From: UBA5109 sp038148755
Lineage (GTDB): Bacteria; Pseudomonadota; Gammaproteobacteria; Pseudomonadales; Pseudohongiellaceae
NCBI GenBank assembly: GCA_038148755.1
Contig: JAYQWA010000022.1
Location: forward strand, 1 to 30,275
Reading direction: 5' to 3'
DNA length: 30,275 nucleotides
Positions 21,973-30,162 of this stretch are shown here, piece after piece. Every line of letters starts with the position of its first letter. The stretch's first letter is position 1. Position numbers and translations under genes: made by a program. The notes beneath the pieces are model-generated. The model was not told where the DNA came from. It saw only the letters and a list, made by a program, of their open reading frames with translations, and did not search any database.

Positions 21973-23655
21973 ATGAGCTTAGACAAAAGATATAAAGCGT
22001 TTCTTCATAAAAAAATATTGCTGATTTTTTTAGGGCTGGGTTTCTCGCCTTTTACCCTGGCTGCGGTGAGTTCCTATGAAGTGACTTCCAGACAGGCCTA
22101 TGCTGCAGGAATGCAGTTTGGTGAGATGGGTGCTTATGAGCAAATTATTGGGCGTATTTATTATGAAATTGATCCGAATAATGCCCGTAATCAGGTTATT
22201 GCCGATTTAGCACTTGCTCCGCTCAATGAAAGGGGCATGATTGAGATGTCCGGTGATTTTGAAATTCTGGTGCCGGTCGACCCTGAAAAGGGTAATGGGG
22301 TGGTGTTGCTTGATGTGCCTAACCGCGGTCGAGACAGGTTGCTGAATTTTAATCAGGGTTCAGCTGAGCAGCCAGAGGGGGATGGTTTTTTAATGCAACA
22401 AGGCTATACGCTGGTGTGGGTTGGTTGGGAGTTTGATCTGGACAGCGGCATAAGGCTACAGGTTCCTGTCACTACCGATGAAGTGAGAATGCCGATAGCA
22501 GGACTTGGTTTTGCAGCGGTTAGAGATATTGGGTCATGGATAAAATATTTTGATGATGCGCTGGTTTCCTCTGACACATTGATAGCCTTTGGCTTGTCAC
22601 AAAGTGGGCGTGTGCTGAGAAGTTTTTTATATTTTGGTTTTAATACTGATGAAGCTGAGCGCCAGGTTTATGATGGTTTGATACCGCATATTGCCGGTGC
22701 TTCCATTATGGACATGAATAAACGAGGTGCGGATCCCTTAGATCAAGGACAGTTTAATTCAACTATTTATCCTTTTTCCGATGAGGCTTATACAGATCCA
22801 ATAAGCAGCGAACGAGAAGGCTTGCTGGAAAATCCCAGAGCCGACCATAATCAGCCTCGAATTTTTTACACCAACAGTTCAACAGAGTATTGGGGTGGTG
22901 CCAGGGCAGCTGCGCTGGTGCATTCATCACCGGATGGCAAACAGGATATCAGTCTGGCGGATAATGTCAGATTTTATCTGTTGGCTGGAACCCAGCATGT
23001 CCCAGCGCCTCTGTCACTTGATAATAACGGCAATGGTCAGTTTCCAAGGAACCCCTTAAATTACTGGTGGCATATGCGAGCATTGCTGACGGCTATGAAA
23101 GACTGGATTGTGCAGGATGTCGAACCGCCTGCAAGTGCGCATCCGAATTTTGCTGATAATACGCTGGTAGAACTTGCTGAAGTAAATTTCCCTGCTATTC
23201 CAAATGTGCAATCCACTGAGCATCTACATGGTGGCGTAAGAATTCCAAATTTTTTACTGGAAAGCCTGGGGGGTGCCGGTGCAGAATTGCCTTACCTGTT
23301 GCCTCGAGTAAATGAAGATGGCAATGAAATCAGTGGGGTATTAAACCCTGAGCTTGTTGTTCCGCTTGCTACCTACACGGGCTGGAATTTCACCCACCCC
23401 GATAAAGGCGATCAAAATATCCTAGTGACCAATACCGGTTCTTATATCCCTTTTGCAAGAAATCGTGAATTAAGAGAAGCTGCTAACGATCCTAGACTTT
23501 CGATTGCAGAGCGCTACGCTGATAAACAGGATTTTTTAAATCAGGTCAGTAAGGCTGTTGAGGAAAGCATCAATGCAGGATATATCCTGGCGGCTGATAA
23601 AGCGGGTGTTATTGAACAGGCTGGCAGGCACTGGGATTTGTTGATGACACCATAG
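21973..23655 (+). CDS. Exported alpha/beta hydrolase domain protein
   Basis: A 560-residue protein with an N-terminal signal sequence (KILLIFLGLGFSPFTLA). It matches the long 'alpha/beta hydrolase domain-containing' family: VVLLDVPNRGRD (residues 110-121), GYTLVWVGWEFD, the nucleophile S209 in FGLSQSGR, YTNSSTEYWGGARAAAL and AGTQHVPAP, which probably holds the catalytic His. Members are annotated only by fold, and an ester or amide substrate is likely. It sits between the NTF2-like gene and a small exported ISGxW protein, all on the plus strand with short gaps. No missing segment is seen. Confidence 0.85.
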   Translation: MSLDKRYKAFLHKKILLIFLGLGFSPFTLAAVSSYEVTSRQAYAAGMQFGEMGAYEQIIGRIYYEIDPNNARNQVIADLALAPLNERGMIEMSGDFEILVPVDPEKGNGVVLLDVPNRGRDRLLNFNQGSAEQPEGDGFLMQQGYTLVWVGWEFDLDSGIRLQVPVTTDEVRMPIAGLGFAAVRDIGSWIKYFDDALVSSDTLIAFGLSQSGRVLRSFLYFGFNTDEAERQVYDGLIPHIAGASIMDMNKRGADPLDQGQFNSTIYPFSDEAYTDPISSEREGLLENPRADHNQPRIFYTNSSTEYWGGARAAALVHSSPDGKQDISLADNVRFYLLAGTQHVPAPLSLDNNGNGQFPRNPLNYWWHMRALLTAMKDWIVQDVEPPASAHPNFADNTLVELAEVNFPAIPNVQSTEHLHGGVRIPNFLLESLGGAGAELPYLLPRVNEDGNEISGVLNPELVVPLATYTGWNFTHPDKGDQNILVTNTGSYIPFARNRELREAANDPRLSIAERYADKQDFLNQVSKAVEESINAGYILAADKAGVIEQAGRHWDLLMTP

Positions 23656-23677
23656 TGATAACTAGAGTTTGAGAAAA

Positions 23678-24079
23678 ATGAAAAATATCTTTACAAAATT
23701 AGCATTAAACTTTTTTTTAGCAGGCTTGTTTTCGTCTTCAGTGTTTGCAGCTGGCAATGAGGTAGATATCAGTGGCCACTGGACCGGCGTGGTGGAGCTG
23801 GCAAACGGACAGGAATTGCCTTTTGGTATTACCTTAAATCAGAATGGCACCGAAGTGAGTGGTTTTTTGGATGGAATCGGCGGTCCGGATGTGACGATTA
23901 TGGATCCCAGGCTTGAAGATAATATTTTATATTACTCAAGTCTTCGTCCAATAAATGGTGAAGATGTTCCCTTTGAGTATATTGCCGTTGTTTCAGGTGA
24001 CTACATGAATATCACCATCATAAGAGTCGAAGCCACCGGGCCAAATTCTGTATTGAGTACAATGACCCAAAGGCAGTAG
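23678..24079 (+). CDS. Small exported protein with an ISGxW opening, function unknown
   Basis: A protein of about 133 residues. I take ATG 23678 as start; a TTG at 23669 is in frame but poorer. A signal peptide ends near VFAAG. The mature part reads VDISGHWTGVVELANG, FGITLNQNGTEVSGFLDG and NILYYSSLRP, an antiparallel-barrel pattern seen in many short secreted proteins of unknown function. The VDISGHW opening recalls the VDFSGEW of the large protein at 1364, but the rest is not alignable by eye and the cysteines are absent. It is the last plus-strand gene of the group and is followed by a strong hairpin. Confidence 0.7.
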   Translation: MKNIFTKLALNFFLAGLFSSSVFAAGNEVDISGHWTGVVELANGQELPFGITLNQNGTEVSGFLDGIGGPDVTIMDPRLEDNILYYSSLRPINGEDVPFEYIAVVSGDYMNITIIRVEATGPNSVLSTMTQRQ

Positions 24080-24092
24080 TTTTAATATTAAG

Positions 24093-24119
24093 AATTTGGC
24101 TGGTTAAACCAGCCAAATT
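24093..24119. terminator. Perfect hairpin between convergent genes, likely bidirectional terminator
   Basis: AATTTGGCTGGTT (24093-24105) and AACCAGCCAAATT (24107-24119) are perfect 13-base inverted arms around a single A. The hairpin lies 14 bases after the stop at 24079 and 18 bases from the 3' end of the cupin gene. Short T runs follow on both sides, so termination in both directions is likely. Confidence 0.75.
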
Positions 24120-24136
24120 ACTACTGTTTTGTAAAA

Positions 24137-24607
24137 CTAATCTCTGAAACCTGCATTACCATCCATGACGACTACCAGCTCCCGGTAAGTGCCTTCCATG
24201 GACCAATCACCAACATAACCAATAGGGACGACGACCGCATGGCCGGGAGTGAATTCATGACGGGTGCCATCCGGCTCAGTCAGAATTAGTTTTCCGCTGA
24301 GTACATAAACAAATTCTTCAAAGCGGAATGGAAGATTGCGATGTCTGGTTGTCCCATCGCCAGTCGATTCGAAAATGGAAACATCAAGTTCTTCACCATC
24401 AAATAGGGAAGCTACCTTGACATGCATTTCTCCGTCTATGAGGATGTCTTTATAAGTATTGGGAACGCTGGTCAAATCCAGGCCAGCAATTTTATCCGGA
24501 TCCAGGCGAACCGGGCTGGTGTCGTCTTGTGCTGCAGCTGAATAACTAACTACGCCTAGGAACAGTGAAATTATAACATTAAAGCTTGTACTGGTGAGTT
24601 TTTTCAT
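24137..24607 (-). CDS. Exported cupin-domain protein
   Basis: A 156-residue protein with a signal peptide ending AAAQ (about residue 27). The cupin core is seen in RFEEFVYVLSGKLILTEPDG and HEFTPGHAVVVPIGYVGDW, in the style of the DUF861-type (Cupin_3) single-domain cupins. The first cupin motif has RHR and the E of FEEF, but the usual HxH pair is not clear, so metal binding is uncertain. It is convergent with the exported hydrolase group and may be part of the same pathway, although transcribed separately. The 180 bases to its right hold no gene. Confidence 0.85.
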   Translation of the reverse strand: MKKLTSTSFNVIISLFLGVVSYSAAAQDDTSPVRLDPDKIAGLDLTSVPNTYKDILIDGEMHVKVASLFDGEELDVSIFESTGDGTTRHRNLPFRFEEFVYVLSGKLILTEPDGTRHEFTPGHAVVVPIGYVGDWSMEGTYRELVVVMDGNAGFRD

Positions 24608-24789
24608 TTTGTTGCCTTCTATTTTGTTTGATTATTAAAATCGTAAAAAAACGCTTAAGATTCCAGCGAATAATCTACTGGCTATTTTCTGGGATTCAAT
24701 TTCTGAATGATGTTAAAGCAATATATCTTTTCAGAGCCAATTAAAAAAGCTGTGTGATTTATTAAAAAAAGTTAAAGCTTACTTTGTGT

Positions 24790-25002
24790 TTAATTATTAT
24801 TTTCAATCTCTTTATCCTCTTCTTCATTGCCGTCCATGGCGCCAATGATTTTAAAAGGAGCGGTAACGATGGCGGCACCAACGGAAATAGTAGCACTTGT
24901 CACAGCTGCTGCTGTCATGCCGACAGTTGTCGCACATGAAGTGCAAAATGAAATGGAAAACAAGAGTAAAAAAATTTGTATTGGTTTTTTTATATTTTTC
25001 AA
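24790..25002 (-). CDS. Small lipoprotein of unknown function
   Basis: A 70-residue protein with a basic start, a hydrophobic run and a lipobox-like SFCTSC, the probable lipidated Cys being residue 23. The mature part is short and Ala/Val/Thr-rich (VGMTAAAVTSATISVGAAIVTAPFKIIG, cut here by sense into a glycine-alanine helix and a PFKIIG end), then an acidic tail EEEDKEIENNN. Small lipoproteins with the TxPFKxxG ending occur widely in gammaproteobacteria without known function. It starts nine bases after the carbonic anhydrase stop on the same strand, so the two may be cotranscribed. Confidence 0.65.
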   Translation of the reverse strand: MKNIKKPIQIFLLLFSISFCTSCATTVGMTAAAVTSATISVGAAIVTAPFKIIGAMDGNEEEDKEIENNN

Positions 25003-25011
25003 AACTGTTTC

Positions 25012-25623
25012 CTAACTGAAATTAAAAAAATCCACTTCGCCCGTCGCAATAGAATATTCGGCAGCAACGATCATTAATGTATTTTGGTTAATATAATTTT
25101 CCAACAAAGGTGATTCATGCCTCAACTGATTCGTTGAAGCCAATATATTTGCGCGAATTGCTGCCTCAAGGAGTTCATCCTCTGTCAAGGATTTCTCCTG
25201 GAGTAAAGGTTCCACAGTGGGACGTATCCGGCCAACAATGGAAAATACATTTGAGTGTCTTTGTATGCCAGGGTGCTGTATATCATCCAGCGTGGTAGTT
25301 ACGGCTCCACAGCTGGAATGCCCAAGTACAACAACCAGTTGAGTGCCAAAATTTTCTACGGCAAACTCAATGCTGCCTAACTGTGAAGGCGCCACAATGT
25401 TGCCGGCAACACGGATCACAAAGAGGTCGCCCATGCCCTGGTCAAACACGATTTCAGCGGGAACTCTTGAGTCGGAACAGCCCAGAATGATGGCAAAGGG
25501 GTTTTGAGCATTTTTGTTTTTCGGAATACTGTGGATGTGAGGGAGTTTGTTACCTCTGATACCCGCAACAAAGCGTTTATTGCCTTCCTGCAATCTTTGT
25601 AATGCTTCTTCAGCGGCAATCAT
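25012..25623 (-). CDS. Beta-class carbonic anhydrase
   Basis: A 203-residue beta-carbonic anhydrase, which interconverts CO2 and bicarbonate in the cytoplasm. The zinc ligands are C49 (in LGCSDSR, with the D51-R53 dyad), H102 and C105 (in GHSSCGAV). The EGNKRFV start and the RVAGNIVAP and GSIEFAVE blocks are standard. A GAGAG ribosome site precedes the ATG. It is divergent from the oad operon, whose enzyme releases CO2 from oxaloacetate; bicarbonate handling next to a decarboxylase makes sense, but a functional link is inference. Confidence 0.94.
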   Translation of the reverse strand: MIAAEEALQRLQEGNKRFVAGIRGNKLPHIHSIPKNKNAQNPFAIILGCSDSRVPAEIVFDQGMGDLFVIRVAGNIVAPSQLGSIEFAVENFGTQLVVVLGHSSCGAVTTTLDDIQHPGIQRHSNVFSIVGRIRPTVEPLLQEKSLTEDELLEAAIRANILASTNQLRHESPLLENYINQNTLMIVAAEYSIATGEVDFFNFS

Positions 25624-25774
25624 AAAATCTCTCAGACTTAGAACAAAACATGCTTATAGGGCGGCATCTTACCGTATAACGTAGTCAGGACTAAAACAAG
25701 AATAATATTCCTGCTAGAAGAAAACCTGATTTTTGGTACAATGTGCCGCTAATTTACTAGGCTGAAAAGAAGTT

Positions 25775-26038
25775 ATGGGTTCAGATAATATAATATCGGA
25801 AGGTTTGAGCCTGATGTTGATGGGCATGGGGACCGTATTTGTGTTCCTGACCATTCTGGTATTTGTAACTTCTTTTATGTCTTCGTTAATACAAAAATAT
25901 TTACCGGAGACCAGCGCCGAAGTGTTGCCAACAGCAGCAGCTTCTTTATCAAGCGGTAAGAACAATCCCGCCTTATTAGCCGTAATTAGTGCGGCAATTC
26001 ATGCTCACAGGTCGAACGAAAAGCCGGATAAAAGATAG
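25775..26038 (+). CDS. oadG: Oxaloacetate decarboxylase Na+ pump, gamma subunit
   Basis: An 87-residue protein with one membrane helix (GLSLMLMGMGTVFVFLTILV), the typical OadG start, followed by a short hydrophilic tail with PAAAS-like linker residues and HAHR near the end. The gamma subunit holds the alpha and beta subunits together and helps bind zinc. It is the first gene of oadGAB; oadA begins 72 bases after its stop. A TACAAT -10-like box (25737-25742) lies upstream, without a clear -35. Confidence 0.9.
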   Translation: MGSDNIISEGLSLMLMGMGTVFVFLTILVFVTSFMSSLIQKYLPETSAEVLPTAAASLSSGKNNPALLAVISAAIHAHRSNEKPDKR

Positions 26039-26110
26039 TCGGCATGCCGAACAAAAAGAGCAGCAGATCGGCCAAAAGTTAAGTTAACAGAACATTACAA
26101 GAGTAAAGTC

Positions 26111-27904
26111 ATGATTCAAGAAAGAGATCCAGTTGGAATAACTGAACTCGTGTTGCGGGATGCTCATCAATCCCTTTTTGCGACCCGTTTACGTTTGGAA
26201 GACATGTTGCCCATTGCTGATAAAATTGACCAGGTTGGATTCTGGTCAGTTGAGAGCTGGGGCGGAGCAACATTTGATGCCTGTATCCGTTATCTTGGTG
26301 AAGACCCCTGGCATCGTATCCGTGAACTTAAAAAAGCTATCCCCAATACCCGGCATCAGATGCTGTTTCGTGCTCAGAATATTCTGGGCTATCGTCATTA
26401 CGCTGATGATGTTGTGATTAAATTTTGCGAACGTGCGGCGACTAATGGCGTCGACGTATTCCGTATTTTTGATGCAATGAATGATGCCAGGAATATGGAA
26501 ACAGCTATTAAAGCGGTAAAAGAAACTGGTAAGCATGCACAGGGGACACTGTCGTATACCTTAAGTCCGGTGCACAATATTGATACTTGGGTGAATCTGG
26601 CCAAGCAGCTTGAAGACATGGGCTCGGATTCCATATGTATCAAGGACATGGCTGGTCTGCTGCATCCCTATGATGCCTATGAGCTTGTCACGCGTTTGAA
26701 GCAGGAAACATCACTCCCGATACATTCGCAATGCCATGCCACAACGGGCTTGTCAGTTGCAACAATCCTCAAGCAGGTGGAAGCGGGCATTGATAATGTC
26801 GACACAGCTATCTCTTCCATGAGTATGACTTATGGTCATTCACCGACAGAAACCGTGAATGCCATGTTTCACAACCGCCCTGGGGACCCGGGACTTGATC
26901 TGGATCTGCTGGCGGAAATTGCCGAATATTTCCGTGTGGTGCGAAAAAAATATGCCAAGTTTGAAGGTGAATTAAAAGGTGTCGATGCCCGAATATTATT
27001 GGCACAGGTGCCTGGTGGCATGTTGACCAATATGGAAAGTCAGTTACGCGACCAACAGGCATCGGACAAACTGGCAGAGGTATTGGAAGAAATTCCCCGA
27101 GTTCGGGAAGATCTGGGTAATATCGCCTTGGTAACGCCGACATCGCAAATAGTTGGCACACAGGCGGTAATTAATGTGCTTACCGGTGAGCGTTATAAAA
27201 CCATCACCAAAGAAACAGCCGGTATTCTGAAGGGTGAATATGGTTCAACGCCTTCACCAATGAATAAGGAGCTGCAGGCCAAGGTTCTTGATGGTGCTGA
27301 TCCGATTACCTGCCGTCCTGCTGATTTATTGTATCCTGAAATGAAAAGGCTGACTGAAGAGTTACGCGAGATTGCAAAGACGGAAGGCATTAAATTGGAA
27401 ACAGGGGAGCGGGAAGTGGACGATGTCCTGACTTATGCCTTGTTCCCAGAAATTGGGCTGAAGTTTCTTAAAAATCGTGGCAACCCGGATGCCTTTGAAC
27501 CTGCACCTACCGGCAAGGAACTGGAACCTGCTGCTAAAGCAGTAGAAAGTGCCGGCGGTGCCAGTGTTTATACTGTCAGTGTGGGCGGGGAATCATTTGT
27601 TGTTCAGGTTAGTGAAGGAGGAGATGTTAGTGCTATAGCACCCGTTGCAACACCTTCACCAGCGTCTTCAACTCCTGCTCCTGCTGGTAATGCCGAGCCT
27701 CTGAATTCACCTTTATCGGGTAATATCTTCAAAATCAATGTCACCGTTGGTCAGACTGTCGCAGAAGGTGATGTGCTGATCATTCTGGAAGCCATGAAAA
27801 TGGAAACTGAAGTTAAAGCAGCCAAAGGTGGTGTGGTACAGAGTATTGATATTACTGAAGGAAGTTCGGTATCTGTCGGTGATGTTCTGTTGACCCTTGC
27901 TTAA
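26111..27904 (+). CDS. oadA: Oxaloacetate decarboxylase alpha subunit (biotin-dependent)
   Basis: A 597-residue protein. The N-terminal carboxyltransferase TIM barrel (about 8-290) has LRDAHQSLFATR with metal-binding D17, the SICIKDMAG lysine segment and HSQCHATTG. The PYC/OADA conserved domain follows to about 480. After a Pro/Ala-rich linker (PVATPSPASSTPAPAG) comes a biotinyl domain with EAMKM, the biotinylated Lys being K563. The enzyme moves CO2 from oxaloacetate to biotin, making pyruvate; the beta subunit then releases it while exporting Na+. It lies in oadGAB, nine bases before oadB. Confidence 0.97.
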   Translation: MIQERDPVGITELVLRDAHQSLFATRLRLEDMLPIADKIDQVGFWSVESWGGATFDACIRYLGEDPWHRIRELKKAIPNTRHQMLFRAQNILGYRHYADDVVIKFCERAATNGVDVFRIFDAMNDARNMETAIKAVKETGKHAQGTLSYTLSPVHNIDTWVNLAKQLEDMGSDSICIKDMAGLLHPYDAYELVTRLKQETSLPIHSQCHATTGLSVATILKQVEAGIDNVDTAISSMSMTYGHSPTETVNAMFHNRPGDPGLDLDLLAEIAEYFRVVRKKYAKFEGELKGVDARILLAQVPGGMLTNMESQLRDQQASDKLAEVLEEIPRVREDLGNIALVTPTSQIVGTQAVINVLTGERYKTITKETAGILKGEYGSTPSPMNKELQAKVLDGADPITCRPADLLYPEMKRLTEELREIAKTEGIKLETGEREVDDVLTYALFPEIGLKFLKNRGNPDAFEPAPTGKELEPAAKAVESAGGASVYTVSVGGESFVVQVSEGGDVSAIAPVATPSPASSTPAPAGNAEPLNSPLSGNIFKINVTVGQTVAEGDVLIILEAMKMETEVKAAKGGVVQSIDITEGSSVSVGDVLLTLA

Positions 27905-27913
27905 GGAATAATT

Positions 27914-29083
27914 TTGGAAAGCATAAATCAGTTATTCCGGGATTCAGGGCTCTATCAGCTCGAATTTGGACAATTCGCAATGGTGCTGGTCGGCTTATTG
28001 CTGATTTACCTCGCTATTAAAAGGGGGTTTGAGCCTTTGCTGCTTTTGCCAATCGGTATGGGTGCAATACTGGTTAATATCCCTGGAGCAGGATTTCTGG
28101 CAGAACCAGTTTATGATGCGGCTGGCCATCTCGCTGAGCCCGGTGGAATCCTTTACTACATTTATGAAGCTGGCATTGCGACTGGAATATTCCCCTTAGT
28201 GATTTTTATGGGGGTCGGAGCAATGACTGATTTTGGTCCTTTACTGGCAAACCCTAAAACGCTGTTTCTAGGTGCCGCTGCCCAGTTCGGTATTTTTACA
28301 ACAGTCATAGGTGCTGTTGTATTAAGTGCTACCGGGATAATGGATTTCAGCTTAGCCGATGCTGCTGCTATCGGCATCATCGGTGGTGCGGATGGACCTA
28401 CTGCTATTTTTGTCTCAAGTCGTCTGGCACCTGATTTGCTGGGTGCTATTGCTGTAGCTGCCTATTCATACATGGCTTTGGTGCCAATGATTCAGCCACC
28501 CATCATGAAAGCGCTGACAACACCTGAAGAAAGAAAAATAGAGATGCGTCAGTTACGTCCTGTTTCGCAAGCTGAAAAAATAATTTTCCCTTTGAGTCTG
28601 CTGGTGTTGGTTGCCTTATTTCTGCCAAGTGCAGCACCCTTACTGGGAATGTTTTGTTTCGGCAACCTGATGCGGGAAAGTAAGGTAGTAGAGCGCTTAA
28701 GTGATACAGCACAGAATGCTTTGATTAATATCACAACGATTTTTCTGGGTTTAGGCGTGGGCTCTAAACTCAGTTCTGAAGCCTTTTTGAATTTTGAAAC
28801 CCTGGGTATTTTACTATTAGGGGTAGTGGCTTTTGGTATCGGTACGGCCAGCGGCGTCTTAATGGCTAAATTGATGAATAAATTTTTGTCCACCCCGATT
28901 AATCCTCTCATCGGTGCCGCTGGTGTTTCTGCTGTTCCGATGGCAGCAAGGGTTGCCAATAAAGTTGGATTGGAAGCCAATCCACAGAATTTTTTATTGA
29001 TGCATGCGATGGGACCAAACGTTGCCGGTGTCATTGGTTCGGCGGTTGCCGCCGGGGTAATGATTTCCTTTGTTGGCGGTTAG
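27914..29083 (+). CDS. oadB: Oxaloacetate decarboxylase Na+ pump, beta subunit
   Basis: A 389-residue inner-membrane protein with about nine helices, the Na+ channel and carboxybiotin decarboxylase of the pump. Family segments are LLLLPIGMGAILVNIPGAG, GIFPLVIFMGVGAMTDFGPLL, AAAIGIIGGADGPTAIFVSS (with the essential Asp) and the C-terminal NPLIGAAGVSAVPMAARV. It starts with TTG at 27914, with AGGA seven bases upstream; no ATG fits. Its stop overlaps the stop of the convergent exonuclease III gene by four bases, so there is no room for a terminator between them. Confidence 0.96.
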   Translation: MESINQLFRDSGLYQLEFGQFAMVLVGLLLIYLAIKRGFEPLLLLPIGMGAILVNIPGAGFLAEPVYDAAGHLAEPGGILYYIYEAGIATGIFPLVIFMGVGAMTDFGPLLANPKTLFLGAAAQFGIFTTVIGAVVLSATGIMDFSLADAAAIGIIGGADGPTAIFVSSRLAPDLLGAIAVAAYSYMALVPMIQPPIMKALTTPEERKIEMRQLRPVSQAEKIIFPLSLLVLVALFLPSAAPLLGMFCFGNLMRESKVVERLSDTAQNALINITTIFLGLGVGSKLSSEAFLNFETLGILLLGVVAFGIGTASGVLMAKLMNKFLSTPINPLIGAAGVSAVPMAARVANKVGLEANPQNFLLMHAMGPNVAGVIGSAVAAGVMISFVGG

Positions 29084-29841
29084 TCCAGTTCCAGCAAAAC
29101 CGGGCAATGATCTGAACCCATAACCTGATCCAGAATATCGGCATTACGTACTTTCCCCAGAAATGATCGGGAGCATAGAAAATAATCTATTCTCCATCCT
29201 ACATTGCGCTCTCTTGCGCCTGCGCGGTAGCTCCACCAGCTATATTTAACAGCGTCGGGATTCAAATGCCGAAAGGTGTCGACGAAATTTGCTGCAGTCA
29301 GATTATCAATACCGTCAATTTCTTCCTGCATAAAGCCGGCGCTTTTATTGTAATTTGCTTTAGGTCTGGCCAGATCTATTTCCCGGTGTGCCACATTCAA
29401 ATCACCGCAAACAATGACGGGTTTGCTGGTTTCAAGGTTTTTCAAATATTCAAGGAAGGCTTTGTCCCACTGTTGCCGGTAAGACAAGCGTTTTAATTCA
29501 CTGCCTGAGTTGGGGGTATAGACTGTAACCAGATAATACTCGGGAAATTCAGCACAGATAACCCGGCCTTCCTGATCATGTTCGGCAATGCCAATACCAA
29601 AAGTAACCTCTGATGGGTTATGCCTGGTCAGGATTGCTGTGCCGGAATAGCCTTTTTTTACAGCGGAGTTTACCAGCAATTGATATCCATCAAGTTCCTG
29701 TAAGGTTTCGCTGACTTGTTCATCCTGTGCTTTGGTTTCTTGCAAGCATAAGATATCGGGGGCTAACTGTTTGATTTGTTCGATAAATCCTTTTTTAGCA
29801 ATAGCTCTTATGCCGTTTATATTCCAAGATATTAAGTTCAT
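29080..29841 (-). CDS. xthA: Exodeoxyribonuclease III / AP endonuclease
   Basis: A 253-residue DNA repair enzyme of the ExoIII (XthA/ExoA) family; it cuts DNA at abasic sites and degrades 3' ends of duplex DNA in the cytoplasm. Signature residues are N7 (SWNINGIRA), E35 (LQETKAQ), the GYSGTAILTR and YTPNSG blocks, D and N in VCGDLNVAH, WWSYRAGARERNVGWRIDYFL and the final GSDHCPVLLEL with the catalytic Asp-His. All are present. It is monocistronic and convergent with oadB. Confidence 0.96.
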   Translation of the reverse strand: MNLISWNINGIRAIAKKGFIEQIKQLAPDILCLQETKAQDEQVSETLQELDGYQLLVNSAVKKGYSGTAILTRHNPSEVTFGIGIAEHDQEGRVICAEFPEYYLVTVYTPNSGSELKRLSYRQQWDKAFLEYLKNLETSKPVIVCGDLNVAHREIDLARPKANYNKSAGFMQEEIDGIDNLTAANFVDTFRHLNPDAVKYSWWSYRAGARERNVGWRIDYFLCSRSFLGKVRNADILDQVMGSDHCPVLLELD

Positions 29842-30162
29842 ATAACTGCCAGATTTTAAAGAAATATATAAGTTTTTTTCGAGTATGGAAATACCACAAT
29901 GAAAGTGTGGAATAACTGTGGATTATGCATGACCTGGATTGAAAAGGCTTGTTTAAATCCATAGTATAGATACCAAGCAAACAGATGCTCAATAGGCTTG
30001 TTTTTACAGGAATGTAGAAGGTATCATTGAGCACCTTTTGAGGCAAGATGCCTGGAATAATTGTAAATTGAAGTAGTTAGTATGGTGCCTGCTTTAATTT
30101 GCTAGATAAATAAAGATGTTTTAAGACATCATGTGCACCAAACACTATCGAGGAGATTGATT
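29842..30162. other. Gene-free leader region with inverted repeats
   Basis: No coding frame of note is seen. GATACC (29969-29974) pairs with GGTATC (30020-30025) and TGCTCAAT (29986-29993) pairs with ATTGAGCA (30026-30033), in the interleaved order of a pseudoknot. Nearer the next gene TGGTGC (30083-30088) pairs with GCACCA (30135-30140) around the inner hairpin GATGT/ACATC (30115-30119 and 30126-30130). The region must also contain the promoters of xthA and of the gene at 30163; neither has a clear match. Confidence 0.45.

Noticed and set aside
28549..29034. 161-codon minus-strand frame inside oadB
   Set aside because: It is a shadow of the conserved oadB membrane helices; its composition (Lys/Pro/Ala-rich without pattern) and position give no support.
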